From Rheinheimera faecalis (GTDB taxonomy: Bacteria > Pseudomonadota > Gammaproteobacteria > Enterobacterales > Alteromonadaceae): a DNA stretch of 57,492 bases. The stretch lies in contig NZ_JAJOYT010000018.1 of the NCBI RefSeq assembly GCF_021290965.1, positions 1-57,492 on the forward strand, read 5' to 3'. Below the pieces are notes generated by a model, which was given only the letters and a program-made list of their open reading frames with translations, searched no databases and was not told the origin of the DNA. Every line of letters starts with the position of its first letter. The stretch's first letter is position 1. Of the stretch, positions 45,640-55,351 are shown piece after piece. A program made the translations under genes and the position numbers.

Positions 45640-47185
45640 GTTTGGCTTATGTTTATTGTTATGCAGCCATCCCCTTTTGGCAGAGCTGTACTGGAGTCAT
45701 ATTCCAGAAGTGGGTTCTGTGCAACTGAATGAACTCAGCTCTGAGCAGCATGATTTGCTTGCAGAGCATCTGAAGCTCAGTGCAGAAGAAACAACAGAGT
45801 GGCTTACTGAATTGCCTGAACTACTGGACGCATTGTCCTGCAGCACACTGGATGTACAAGCCCAGGCCTTACCAGCCTCTGTTGACGCCAGTTATAAACT
45901 GGTTGGCTATGCCGGTGTGCTGAAGCTCTATGCAGACGATAAGTCGAAAAAGACTATTTGGTGGTTGCCCTGGGATTTGTTAGCAGTGCTGGCTCAGTTA
46001 AAGGACCAACTGACCGATCTCGATCAACAGATCCATCAACCCTTACTGCTCACAGAGCAACAGCTTGGGATTAAGGGGCAGCTGATTATCGTCAGTGGAA
46101 GCAGTAACAAAAGCCCCCTGTACTTCGCATTAGAGCTGAGTAGCCTTGAGCAACCTGAACTTTTGTGGTCTGCGAGTTCTGCGACAACGGGTTTTGACGA
46201 TTTAGCCGGTGCTATGGCACAGCCCTTGATGTTGCTGCATGCGACGAACAAACCAGCATTACCCGCTGTGTCGCTTTTATTGCCCAATACAGCAGCTACT
46301 GAGAAAACTCTGGTGTACAAAGTGGATCTGAACACGGGAGCTATACAAGCCAGGCTAAGCACTGATCAAAACATATCAGAGCTGTCAGGTGCTATGACCT
46401 TGTATGATCACAACAGAGATTCCAATGCAGAAAGCCTGATTTTCAGCACTAAAGCGGGTCAAATCTGGCTGGCTCATATGGAGAATAATCAGTTTTATGA
46501 TGTCAAAGCTATCGCTGACTTATCCGGGTTGAAATTCAGCGATATTCAGTTTATCCGCACTTTATATGCAGCTGTGCCTGTAGGCGGTTCGGGCAGCGAC
46601 TTTCATTCAAGACGCAGCCAGTGGCTGGTGCTATTGGGGGCTTTGCAGCAACAAAACAGTGTTTTTGTTGTATTAAAACAGCAAGACGGACAGCTTTCGG
46701 GTTCAACTGATTTGGTCGACAGAACTCTACCTAAGGCGCCTGAGCTTGCGGTATTAACCCCACAGCATTGGCAACACATTCAGCAAAAAAATGGCTGGTA
46801 TAGTCAATTAGCCGGGCGTCTGACCCATATGCCTGTTGTAGCAGCTGGTGTGGTTTACCTGACGTTGCTAAAGCAGAGCGCTGATCATCTATGTAGTCTT
46901 GAACAGAGTTCTTCGGCCCTGATGGCTTTGCATTTACATCATGCTTCTGCTGTTTATCGCGACCCGATTTTACCTCTGGATCAGGCTGTGGGAGCGCTTA
47001 AGGTGAAGGCAAACACCCAAGGTGGTTTTGCCTTGATTGAGCAAAATCGTCAGCAGGTGTTGATTGAAAATATGCTCGAGATCAGTCCTGACTGCACTCA
47101 TTGTAGTAAAACTATCCAGCAAGGCAGCTTCCCGCGCTGGCAGCTAATGGGCACCTACCAGAATGAAGAAGGAGCTTACGAATGA
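45626..47185 (+). CDS. Short PilY1-like exported protein without von Willebrand domain
   Basis: Exported protein of 519 residues; ATG 45626 is preceded by AAGGAGG with 5-base spacing. The signal peptide ends HPLLA/ELYW. It occupies the pilY1 position in the second set. Only the propeller-like half seems to remain: LWSASSATTGFDDLAGAMAQ, LVYKVDLNTGAIQARLST and YDHNRDSNAESLIFSTKAGQIW (residues about 259-280), which matches the metal-loop and blade pattern of PilY1. No DxSxS MIDAS motif is present. Assignment rests on position, size and one blade pattern, so it is moderately sure. Confidence 0.6.
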   Translation: MEFYRFGLCLLLCSHPLLAELYWSHIPEVGSVQLNELSSEQHDLLAEHLKLSAEETTEWLTELPELLDALSCSTLDVQAQALPASVDASYKLVGYAGVLKLYADDKSKKTIWWLPWDLLAVLAQLKDQLTDLDQQIHQPLLLTEQQLGIKGQLIIVSGSSNKSPLYFALELSSLEQPELLWSASSATTGFDDLAGAMAQPLMLLHATNKPALPAVSLLLPNTAATEKTLVYKVDLNTGAIQARLSTDQNISELSGAMTLYDHNRDSNAESLIFSTKAGQIWLAHMENNQFYDVKAIADLSGLKFSDIQFIRTLYAAVPVGGSGSDFHSRRSQWLVLLGALQQQNSVFVVLKQQDGQLSGSTDLVDRTLPKAPELAVLTPQHWQHIQQKNGWYSQLAGRLTHMPVVAAGVVYLTLLKQSADHLCSLEQSSSALMALHLHHASAVYRDPILPLDQAVGALKVKANTQGGFALIEQNRQQVLIENMLEISPDCTHCSKTIQQGSFPRWQLMGTYQNEEGAYE

Positions 47186-47586
47186 AGCTCAAGCCGCTGG
47201 GGGTTGGTTTAATTGAGCTGTTGGTGGTACTGGCTATTTTAGGCATCTTAGCGTCTGTGTTATTGCCTGGTTATCAGGATCATGTGCTTAAAAGTTATAG
47301 GGCGGAAGCCATGCAGGCCTTGTTGAAAGTGGCAGGTTTACAGGAAATGTTGCTGGTGGATCAGCAACGATACAGCGCAGATTTGACCGAGTTAGGCTTT
47401 GCGGCGAAGCAGTTTTTGACTGAATCAGGCCGTTATAAAATTAGTGCAGTGGTTACAGAACAAGGGTATCAACTGAAAGCTCAGGCCCAACAAGCTCAGA
47501 CCGAAGATAAAAGTTGTCAGGTATTTTTGCTTAATAATTATGGTCAAAAAAGCAGTGAACCAGGCTCAGTCTGCTGGACTTACTAA
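47182..47586 (+). CDS. PilE-like prepilin, second minor pilin set
   Basis: Prepilin of 134 residues whose start overlaps the preceding stop (ATGA). The processing site is KLKPLG7/VGLIELLVVLAILGILASV, with E12 at mature position 5. The first mature residue is Val instead of the usual Phe. The PilE/ComP pattern continues with LPGYQDHVLKSYRAEAMQALLKVAGLQE and a C-terminal disulfide (DKSCQVFL...SVCWTY). It ends the second set and converges on the second FimT/GspH gene. Confidence 0.85.
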   Translation: MKLKPLGVGLIELLVVLAILGILASVLLPGYQDHVLKSYRAEAMQALLKVAGLQEMLLVDQQRYSADLTELGFAAKQFLTESGRYKISAVVTEQGYQLKAQAQQAQTEDKSCQVFLLNNYGQKSSEPGSVCWTY

Positions 47587-47596
47587 GCCCATAATA

Positions 47597-48127
47597 CTAA
47601 TAAGGGCATGACGTATTTTCTTGCCATAAACGGCTTCGTCCGGCTTGGCTAACCGTTAATCTGAAATGCCAGTGATATGGCTCTTTGCTGCAATAGACAA
47701 AGGTACCGGACTCTAATAAATCCAGACTGCCGTCACTGCGAAATTGCAGTGATGGCCTGCTATAAAATAGTTGATGGCTGTGGACTGGATGCTTCAGTTC
47801 CCGCAGCAATAGATCCTGCCAGTTTTTTAACGCTTTTTGATGCAATTGAATGGGAGCAGAATTCCAGTCTGAACTGCAGACTACGCCATGACGTGGGCAA
47901 ATCTGCACCTGATGTTGCTGAGCTATCGCATGTACTCTGGCATAAGCTAAATGTTGGCTGAGTTGTCGCATAAAATGTTCCGCCTGCAAACGCTGCCAAA
48001 GCTCCCGTAAATTGGGCATACCTACAGCCGATACTATGGCGATAATAGCCAGTACTAATAAAACCTCAATCAGGCTAAAGGCAGCAGACGTTCTGGCGAG
48101 GCGATGTGCATTCATATGCGAAAACAT
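47597..48127 (-). CDS. FimT/GspH-like prepilin, convergent to the second set
   Basis: Prepilin of 176 residues on the opposite strand. The processing site is ARTSAA16/FSLIEVLLVLAIIAIVSAV, again with Ala before the cut and Glu (E21) at mature position 5. The GspH pattern LWQRLQAEHFMRQLSQHLAYARVHAIAQ and cysteines (ICPRHGVVC, TSCPY) follow. ATG 48115 is an alternative start, because AGGG directly abuts ATG 48127. It probably supplies the FimT role for the second set, although it is transcribed separately. Confidence 0.82.
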   Translation of the reverse strand: MFSHMNAHRLARTSAAFSLIEVLLVLAIIAIVSAVGMPNLRELWQRLQAEHFMRQLSQHLAYARVHAIAQQHQVQICPRHGVVCSSDWNSAPIQLHQKALKNWQDLLLRELKHPVHSHQLFYSRPSLQFRSDGSLDLLESGTFVYCSKEPYHWHFRLTVSQAGRSRLWQENTSCPY

Positions 48128-48288
48128 CCCTGTGGATTGGTCTGACTAAGTTTAGTTGCATTTATGTTAAATATCTAAAATCGTATTGGGATAGCATTAG
48201 GATAGTGCTTATGAAGATGCTTGATTGAGTCCGGCGGCAAAAATCGCTACCATAGCGGCAGTTTCTTCATCCTTTAGTGCAGGTTCAG

Positions 48289-50248
<1,960 letters not shown>

Positions 50249-50253
50249 AACTG

Positions 50254-50310
50254 AAAATGGGGTCAGATCACATTAATTGCCTGGCAATTAATGTGATCTG
50301 ACCCCATTTT
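50254..50310. repeat. Perfect 57-bp palindrome between glnB and ettA
   Basis: Two 28-base arms around a single T form an uninterrupted inverted repeat; each arm begins AAAATGGGGTCAGATCACAT. It fills the gap between convergent glnB and ettA almost fully, and its T/A-rich ends make it a likely two-way terminator. The GGGGTCAGA core is like short repeats that accompany REP-associated tyrosine transposases in many proteobacteria; no transposase is nearby. Confidence 0.85.
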
Positions 50311-50314
50311 ATTC

Positions 50315-51976
50315 TTAGATCTTTTTGTATTTAATGCGGTGCGGTTGCATTGCATCCGAACCGTAGGTGGCTTTCATCCAGGTCTCGTAGTCTGAATAGT
50401 TACCTTCGAAGAAGTTAACTTTACCTTCGTCGCGGTAATCCAGAATATGAGTGGCAATACGGTCAAGGAACCAACGGTCGTGCGAGATCACCATGGCGCA
50501 ACCAGGGAAGTCGAGGATGGCGTTTTCCAGAGCACGTAAGGTCTCAACGTCCAGGTCGTTAGTTGGTTCATCGAGTAACAGCATGTTGCCGCCAGCTTTT
50601 AACAGCGCAGCTAAATGCACACGGTTACGCTCACCACCGGATAATTCACCGATAAACTTCTGCTGATCGTTGCCTTTAAAGTTAAAGCGACCGACATAAG
50701 CACGGCTTGGAATTTGGAAGTTACCAATTTGCAGAATATCCTGTCCGTTGGAGATTTCCTGCCACACGGTGTTTTTCGGATTCATGCTGTCACGGAACTG
50801 ATCAACGCTGGCGATTTGTACTGTATCGCCCACTTCAATAGTGCCGCCATCAGCCTGTTCCATGCCGGTGATCATCTTAAACAGCGTCGATTTACCAGCA
50901 CCGTTCGGGCCGATAATACCTACAATGGCACCTTTTGGAATGCTGAAGCTTAAATCGTCAATCAAGACGCGATCGCCAAAAGTTTTACGCAGGTTTTTCA
51001 CTTCCAGCACTTTGTCGCCTAAACGTGGTCCTGGCGGAATAAACAGTTCGTTGGTTTCATTACGTTTCTGGAAGTCCTGGCTTTGCAGTTCTTCAAAACG
51101 GGCCATACGGGCTTTGCTCTTGGCATGACGACCTTTTGGATTGGTGCGAACCCATTCCAATTCCTGCTTGATAGAGCGCTGACGAGCGTTTTCGCTACGT
51201 TCTTCCTGCTCAAGACGGGCATCTTTTTGCTCTAACCATGAGGAGTAGTTACCTTCCCACGGAATACCTTCACCGCGGTCCAGCTCTAAAATCCAGCCTG
51301 CAACGTTATCGAGGAAATAACGGTCGTGGGTAATAGCCACAACAGTGCCTGTGTAATCGTGCAGGAAACGTTCTAACCAGGCTACAGATTCAGCGTCTAA
51401 GTGGTTAGTCGGTTCGTCCAGCAGTAACATGTCTGGTTTTTCTAACAGCAAACGACAAATCGCGACACGACGGCGTTCACCACCTGATAAATGTTTGATC
51501 AGCGCATCCCAGGCTGGCAGACGCAACGCATCGGCAGCACGGTCAAGAATATTGTCGAGGTTATGGCCTTCTTTAGCCTGAATAATAGCTTCCAGCTCGC
51601 CTTGTTCACGGGCTAAAGCGTCGAAGTCTGCATTTTCTTCAGCATAAGCGGCATAGACCTGATCCAAACGGGTTAACGCGTTTTTCACATCGGAAACTGC
51701 TTCTTCTACCACTTCACGTACAGTTTTTTCCGGGTCAAGCTGAGGTTCCTGTGGCAGATAACCAATATTGATCCCAGCTAAAGGACGGGCTTCACCGTCA
51801 AACTCTGTGTCCACGCCTGCCATAATGCGCAGCAAGCTGGATTTACCTGAACCGTTTAAACCCAAAACACCAATTTTTGCACCTGGGAAAAACGACAGCG
51901 AAATGTCTTTTAAAATAGTGCGTTTTGGTGGCACTACTTTCGACATGCGGTACATGCTGTAAATATACTGAGCCAT
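50315..51976 (-). CDS. ettA: Energy-dependent translational throttle protein EttA (ABC-F)
   Basis: ABC-F ATPase of 553 residues that binds the ribosomal E site and gates entry into elongation by ATP/ADP ratio. Start ATG 51976 (MAQYIYSMYRMSKVVPPKR) matches the family. Two ABC domains are present: Walker A LGLNGSGKSS with LSGGERRRVA, and IGPNGAGKST with LSGGERNRVH. The linker contains NARQRSIKQELEWVRTNPKG, the P-site tRNA interaction motif region. Both Walker B motifs read LLLDEPTN. It has no membrane part. Confidence 0.97.
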   Translation of the reverse strand: MAQYIYSMYRMSKVVPPKRTILKDISLSFFPGAKIGVLGLNGSGKSSLLRIMAGVDTEFDGEARPLAGINIGYLPQEPQLDPEKTVREVVEEAVSDVKNALTRLDQVYAAYAEENADFDALAREQGELEAIIQAKEGHNLDNILDRAADALRLPAWDALIKHLSGGERRRVAICRLLLEKPDMLLLDEPTNHLDAESVAWLERFLHDYTGTVVAITHDRYFLDNVAGWILELDRGEGIPWEGNYSSWLEQKDARLEQEERSENARQRSIKQELEWVRTNPKGRHAKSKARMARFEELQSQDFQKRNETNELFIPPGPRLGDKVLEVKNLRKTFGDRVLIDDLSFSIPKGAIVGIIGPNGAGKSTLFKMITGMEQADGGTIEVGDTVQIASVDQFRDSMNPKNTVWQEISNGQDILQIGNFQIPSRAYVGRFNFKGNDQQKFIGELSGGERNRVHLAALLKAGGNMLLLDEPTNDLDVETLRALENAILDFPGCAMVISHDRWFLDRIATHILDYRDEGKVNFFEGNYSDYETWMKATYGSDAMQPHRIKYKKI

Positions 51977-52138
51977 AAGAGTCACTCATCTTGTTGTTTA
52001 GAATGCGGCAATTGTACGTTATTTTTAAAAAACAGGGGAACAGCACCAGACAGTAAAGGGGATTTTAATTCGTCTTTAATCTGGTTTTCTGGTCTAATAG
52101 TGCCAATTAAACTAACAGTTCATATAAAGGTGGTTGCC

Positions 52139-52492
52139 ATGGGCGAATATTCACATGATCCGGTGTTTCAAAATTTTATTGCTGAAGCCAAAACTCATGG
52201 CGTGGTTTGGACTTTAGCAAACGGCGAAGATTTGCTGGTGGTCGAGTCTGTTGATTTTGAAGATACAGACGTGATGCCATTCTGGTCTAGTCAGGAAGCG
52301 GCCTTAGTGCACTGTTCTGAAGAATGGTCTGACTACAAACCAGAAGCTATTCCACTGGATGTATTCTGTGAAGGCTGGTTACAAGAAATGTACGACGACG
52401 GCGTACTGATCGGCACCAACTGGGATGAATCCTTAAATGGCCCAGAAGTCGAGCCTCGTGAAATTTTAGAAGCTTTGGCTTTAGTGCAATAA
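52139..52492 (+). CDS. DUF2750-like protein
   Basis: Cytoplasmic protein of 117 residues, strongly acidic. Start ATG 52139 with AAGGTGG 6 bases upstream; the frame is open upstream without a ribosome site. The pattern WTLANGEDLLVVES, MPFWSSQEAALVHCSEEWSDYKPEAIPL and WLQEMYDDGVLIGTNWD is that of the DUF2750 family (immunity-like SUKH-type fold is sometimes proposed, not proven). It is divergent from ettA and ends at a good terminator. Function unknown. Confidence 0.8.
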   Translation: MGEYSHDPVFQNFIAEAKTHGVVWTLANGEDLLVVESVDFEDTDVMPFWSSQEAALVHCSEEWSDYKPEAIPLDVFCEGWLQEMYDDGVLIGTNWDESLNGPEVEPREILEALALVQ

Positions 52493-52508
52493 AATTTTCA
52501 AATGAAAC

Positions 52509-52531
52509 AGGCGACGCAAGTCGCCTTTTTT
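52509..52531 (+). terminator. Intrinsic terminator after the DUF2750-like gene
   Basis: AGGCGAC-GCAA-GTCGCCT followed by TTTTT, 16 bases after the stop. Confidence 0.9.
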
Positions 52532-52657
52532 GTATCTGCATGAATTTTATATCGGCGTGAAATAACAGCCTCTGATGGACGGTCTGTTGTTATAGCTCAG
52601 ATCCAGCATCTGACTTGGTCCGTATCAGTTCATATCCTTTAATCACAGGAGCTAATA

Positions 52658-53212
52658 ATGAAAACAATGAAGAAAATGCTGACTGCGGCACTGCTGCTCA
52701 GCGCAAGTGGCGTCGCTTTTGCCAATAGCTGTGGCGAAATTCTTGGCCATTCACTGCCGCAGTTACGTAAAAAAGAAACGCTGGATTTATGCGAAACCTA
52801 CAAAGGCAAGACCTTGCTGATCGTAAATACCGCCAGTAAATGTGGTTTTACGCCACAGTTTAAATCTCTGCAGTCCTTGTATGAAAAGTACAAAGATCAG
52901 GGTTTAGTGGTATTAGGTTTCCCGTCAGATGACTTTATGCAGGAGCATGATGACGCGGAAAAAACGGCTGAAGTCTGTTACATCAACTATGGTGTGACTT
53001 TCCCAATGTTTGCCACCAGCGCTGTGCGTGGTGATGACGTGAACCCGGTATTTAAAGCCTTAATCGCCAAAACAGGTGAAAAGCCGTCCTGGAACTTTAA
53101 CAAGTATCTGGTCAGCAAGGACGAGCAGCAGGTCAAACACTTTGGCAGTAAAGTGTCGCCCGATGACGCTGATTTTGTTAAAGAAGTAGAAGCTTTATTA
53201 AAAGCTGACTAA
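52658..53212 (+). CDS. Periplasmic glutathione-peroxidase-like thiol peroxidase
   Basis: Protein of 184 residues with AGGAG before ATG and a signal peptide ending VAFA (residue 22), so it acts in the periplasm. The peroxidase fold is clear: VNTASKCGFTPQFKSLQSLY with peroxidatic C62, LVVLGFPSDDFMQEH, and SWNFNKYLVSKD with the Trp and Asn. The usual GFPCNQF motif reads GFPSDDF, so both the resolving Cys and the Gln of the catalytic tetrad are replaced. Activity may rely on another cysteine, such as C107 in EVCYINYG, and on thioredoxin-like donors. Confidence 0.88.
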   Translation: MKTMKKMLTAALLLSASGVAFANSCGEILGHSLPQLRKKETLDLCETYKGKTLLIVNTASKCGFTPQFKSLQSLYEKYKDQGLVVLGFPSDDFMQEHDDAEKTAEVCYINYGVTFPMFATSAVRGDDVNPVFKALIAKTGEKPSWNFNKYLVSKDEQQVKHFGSKVSPDDADFVKEVEALLKAD

Positions 53213-53233
53213 ATCCGTTGCTATTACATGCTA

Positions 53234-53260
53234 AAGGTCAGCTGATGCTGGCCTTTTTTT
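53234..53260 (+). terminator. Intrinsic terminator after the peroxidase gene
   Basis: AAGGTCAGC-TGAT-GCTGGCCTT (one G-U pair) followed by TTTTT, 21 bases after the stop. Confidence 0.88.
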
Positions 53261-53348
53261 ATTCTGTTTGTTCAGCATGAAGCCTGCTTGCTTATTCCTT
53301 TAGTGAAGTTTAATATTTCTTTTAGTTATTAAAAATGTCTGGTTTTTT

Positions 53349-54095
53349 ATGTCGGCTCTGGTACTGATTTCAGCTTTAATTATCGGCTTAAGTGTGGGGT
53401 TGTTAGGATCTGGTGGTTCTATTCTGACCGTGCCTGTGCTGGTGCATTTAGTGCAGTTGCCGGAAAAAGTGGCCATAGTCTCGTCTTTGGGTGTAGTGGC
53501 TCAAATCAGCTTTATCGCTTTATTGCCTTATCTGTGGCGTCGTCATCTCGATTTTGCATTATTTAAGCGTTTTGCGGTTCCGGCTTTTTTTGGAACTTTA
53601 CTGGGGGTTGCTTTAGCTCAATGGCTGCACTCTTCTGTGCAACTGCTGATCCTGGCTGTTTTGATGCTGGGCAGCGCGACTAATATGTGGCGCAAGACCA
53701 TTTGGCAGTGGCAAATCCAGTCTCACTGGCTGTTGGCTGCTCTGGCGATGTCTTTAGGTATGTTGACGGGTTTGGTTGGTGTTGGCGGTGGCTTTTTAAT
53801 AGTGCCGTTATTGCTGGCTGTAACCGTGATCCCAATGTCTGGAGCTATAGCCTGTAGCCTGGCACTTATTTTCTTGCAAAGCAGTACAGGCTTTATCAGC
53901 CATTACTGGTTGATGTCAGTTCAGGGAGAAACTTTACCGCTGGAGCTGATTGGTTGGTTAGGCTTGATTGGTGCTTGTGGTAGCCTGCTCGGCATTATCT
54001 TGTCCGCTTACATTCCACAGTTATGGGTGCGGAAAACCTTTTCCGCACTGTTAGTTGGTACAGCAGTTTCACTGCTTTGGCCAATCATCCGCTGA
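53349..54095 (+). CDS. TSUP/TauE-SafE family permease
   Basis: Inner-membrane protein of 248 residues with about eight helices in two related halves. Each half opens with the family motif: GLSVGLLGSGGSILTVPVL at residue 13 and GMLTGLVGVGGGFLIVPLL at about 138. The family carries sulfite, sulfonates, sulfoacetate or other organic anions. The ligand of this member cannot be read from the sequence. It is monocistronic and converges on rnhA with 15 bases between stops. No strong ribosome site is visible before the ATG. Confidence 0.92.
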   Translation: MSALVLISALIIGLSVGLLGSGGSILTVPVLVHLVQLPEKVAIVSSLGVVAQISFIALLPYLWRRHLDFALFKRFAVPAFFGTLLGVALAQWLHSSVQLLILAVLMLGSATNMWRKTIWQWQIQSHWLLAALAMSLGMLTGLVGVGGGFLIVPLLLAVTVIPMSGAIACSLALIFLQSSTGFISHYWLMSVQGETLPLELIGWLGLIGACGSLLGIILSAYIPQLWVRKTFSALLVGTAVSLLWPIIR

Positions 54096-54110
54096 TAGTG
54101 CAAAGCCAGA

Positions 54111-54581
54111 TCAGGCGGATGGCTGAAAACCCTCATCCACTTCTGTCGCCTGATGGGTTGCAGCAACCCGCGCTAATTCATCACAGCGTTCGTTTTCCGG
54201 ATGTCCGGCATGACCTTTTACCCAATGCCAATTTACTTTATGCCCCTGACAGGCTGCATCTAAGCGGCGCCATAAATCCTGATTTTTTACTGGTTCTTTC
54301 TGACTGGTTTTCCAGTTATTTTTTTTCCAGTTGGCCAGCCACTGCGTAATACCCAAACGAACATATTGACTGTCTGTGGTTAAATCCACATCACAAGGTT
54401 GAGTTAAACTTTCCAGACCGACAATAGCAGCCAGCAATTCCATGCGGTTATTGGTGGTTTGCTTGTAGCCACCAGACATTTCTTTTTGATGCTGTTGATA
54501 GCGTAAAACAACGCCATAACCACCAGGCCCCGGGTTTCCAAGACAAGAACCGTCTGTATAGATTGCTACTGTTTTACGCAT
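54111..54581 (-). CDS. rnhA: Ribonuclease HI
   Basis: Degrades the RNA strand of RNA-DNA hybrids in replication and R-loop removal. The protein has 156 residues; ATG 54581 ([13 protein letters not shown]) matches the family, and the in-frame upstream ATG does not. Catalytic carboxylates D10, E48 (NRMELLAAI), D70 (TTDSQYV) and D133 ([11 protein letters not shown]) are all present, with H123 in [10 protein letters not shown]. It is divergent from dnaQ, the classical rnhA-dnaQ arrangement in gammaproteobacteria. Confidence 0.98.
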   Translation of the reverse strand: MRKTVAIYTDGSCLGNPGPGGYGVVLRYQQHQKEMSGGYKQTTNNRMELLAAIVGLESLTQPCDVDLTTDSQYVRLGITQWLANWKKNNWKTSQKEPVKNQDLWRRLDAACQGHKVNWHWVKGHAGHPENERCDELARVAATHQATEVDEGFQPSA

Positions 54582-54646
54582 CGATGCTTCCCACAACTGA
54601 AATCGGCGTATAATCTAACGTAAAAGCGCTAAGAACACGAATCAGA

Positions 54647-55351
54647 ATGCTGAAAAGACAGATAGTACTCGACACCGAAACCACAGGTTTAAGCCCACAG
54701 GAAGGCCATCGCATCATTGAAATTGGTTGCGTGGAGCTGATTAACCGCCGGCTGACCGGCAATAACTTCCATGTCTATTTACAACCCGACCGGCTCATTG
54801 ATCAGGAAGCTATAGCAGTTCACGGTATTACCAATGAGTTTTTAATTGGTAAACCACGTTTTGCCGAAGTAGCACAGCAGTTTTGCCAGTACATAGCTGG
54901 TGCTGAACTGGTGATCCATAACGCCGCGTTCGACGTCGGCTTTATTAACCATGAGTTTAATCTGCTGCGTCCTGCACTTGCGCCTGTCACAGACATCTGT
55001 GGTGTGCTGGATACGTTAAAAATGGCGCGTGAGGCGCACCCTGGGCAGAAAAATAACCTCGATGCCCTGTGCCGTCGTTACGATATAAACAACAGCCACC
55101 GTACCTTACACGGCGCCTTATTGGATGCTGAGATTCTGGCCGATGTTTATCTGGCGATGACAGGGGGGCAGGTCAGCTTAAATTTAGCCAATGATGAACA
55201 AGCCGCAGCTCAGCAAAATGTGGTGGTAGGGCAGCTAAAACGTACCAGTCGTTTACCTGTTGTGTTTGCCTCTGAAGCCGAATTGCAATCGCATGAGCAG
55301 CGCCTGGATCTGGTGCAGAAAAAAGGGGGGAGCTGTCTGTGGCGAAATTAA
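54647..55351 (+). CDS. dnaQ: DNA polymerase III epsilon subunit (3'-5' proofreading exonuclease)
   Basis: Proofreading subunit of the replicase, 234 residues. The DEDDh exonuclease motifs are Exo I VLDTETTGL (D9, E11), Exo II HNAAFDVGF, and Exo III HGALLDAEILADVYLAM with the catalytic His. The C-terminal about 45 residues, after a Gln/Ala-rich linker, bind the alpha subunit. The adenine-rich region before the start overlaps the rnhA promoter area. Its last 13 bases overlap the next gene. Confidence 0.97.
   Translation: MLKRQIVLDTETTGLSPQEGHRIIEIGCVELINRRLTGNNFHVYLQPDRLIDQEAIAVHGITNEFLIGKPRFAEVAQQFCQYIAGAELVIHNAAFDVGFINHEFNLLRPALAPVTDICGVLDTLKMAREAHPGQKNNLDALCRRYDINNSHRTLHGALLDAEILADVYLAMTGGQVSLNLANDEQAAAQQNVVVGQLKRTSRLPVVFASEAELQSHEQRLDLVQKKGGSCLWRN

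Noticed and set aside
52139-52492. Immunity protein of a contact-dependent toxin system
   Set aside because: No toxin gene, Rhs/CDI sequence or polymorphic toxin remnant lies nearby; only the DUF2750-like pattern can be supported.
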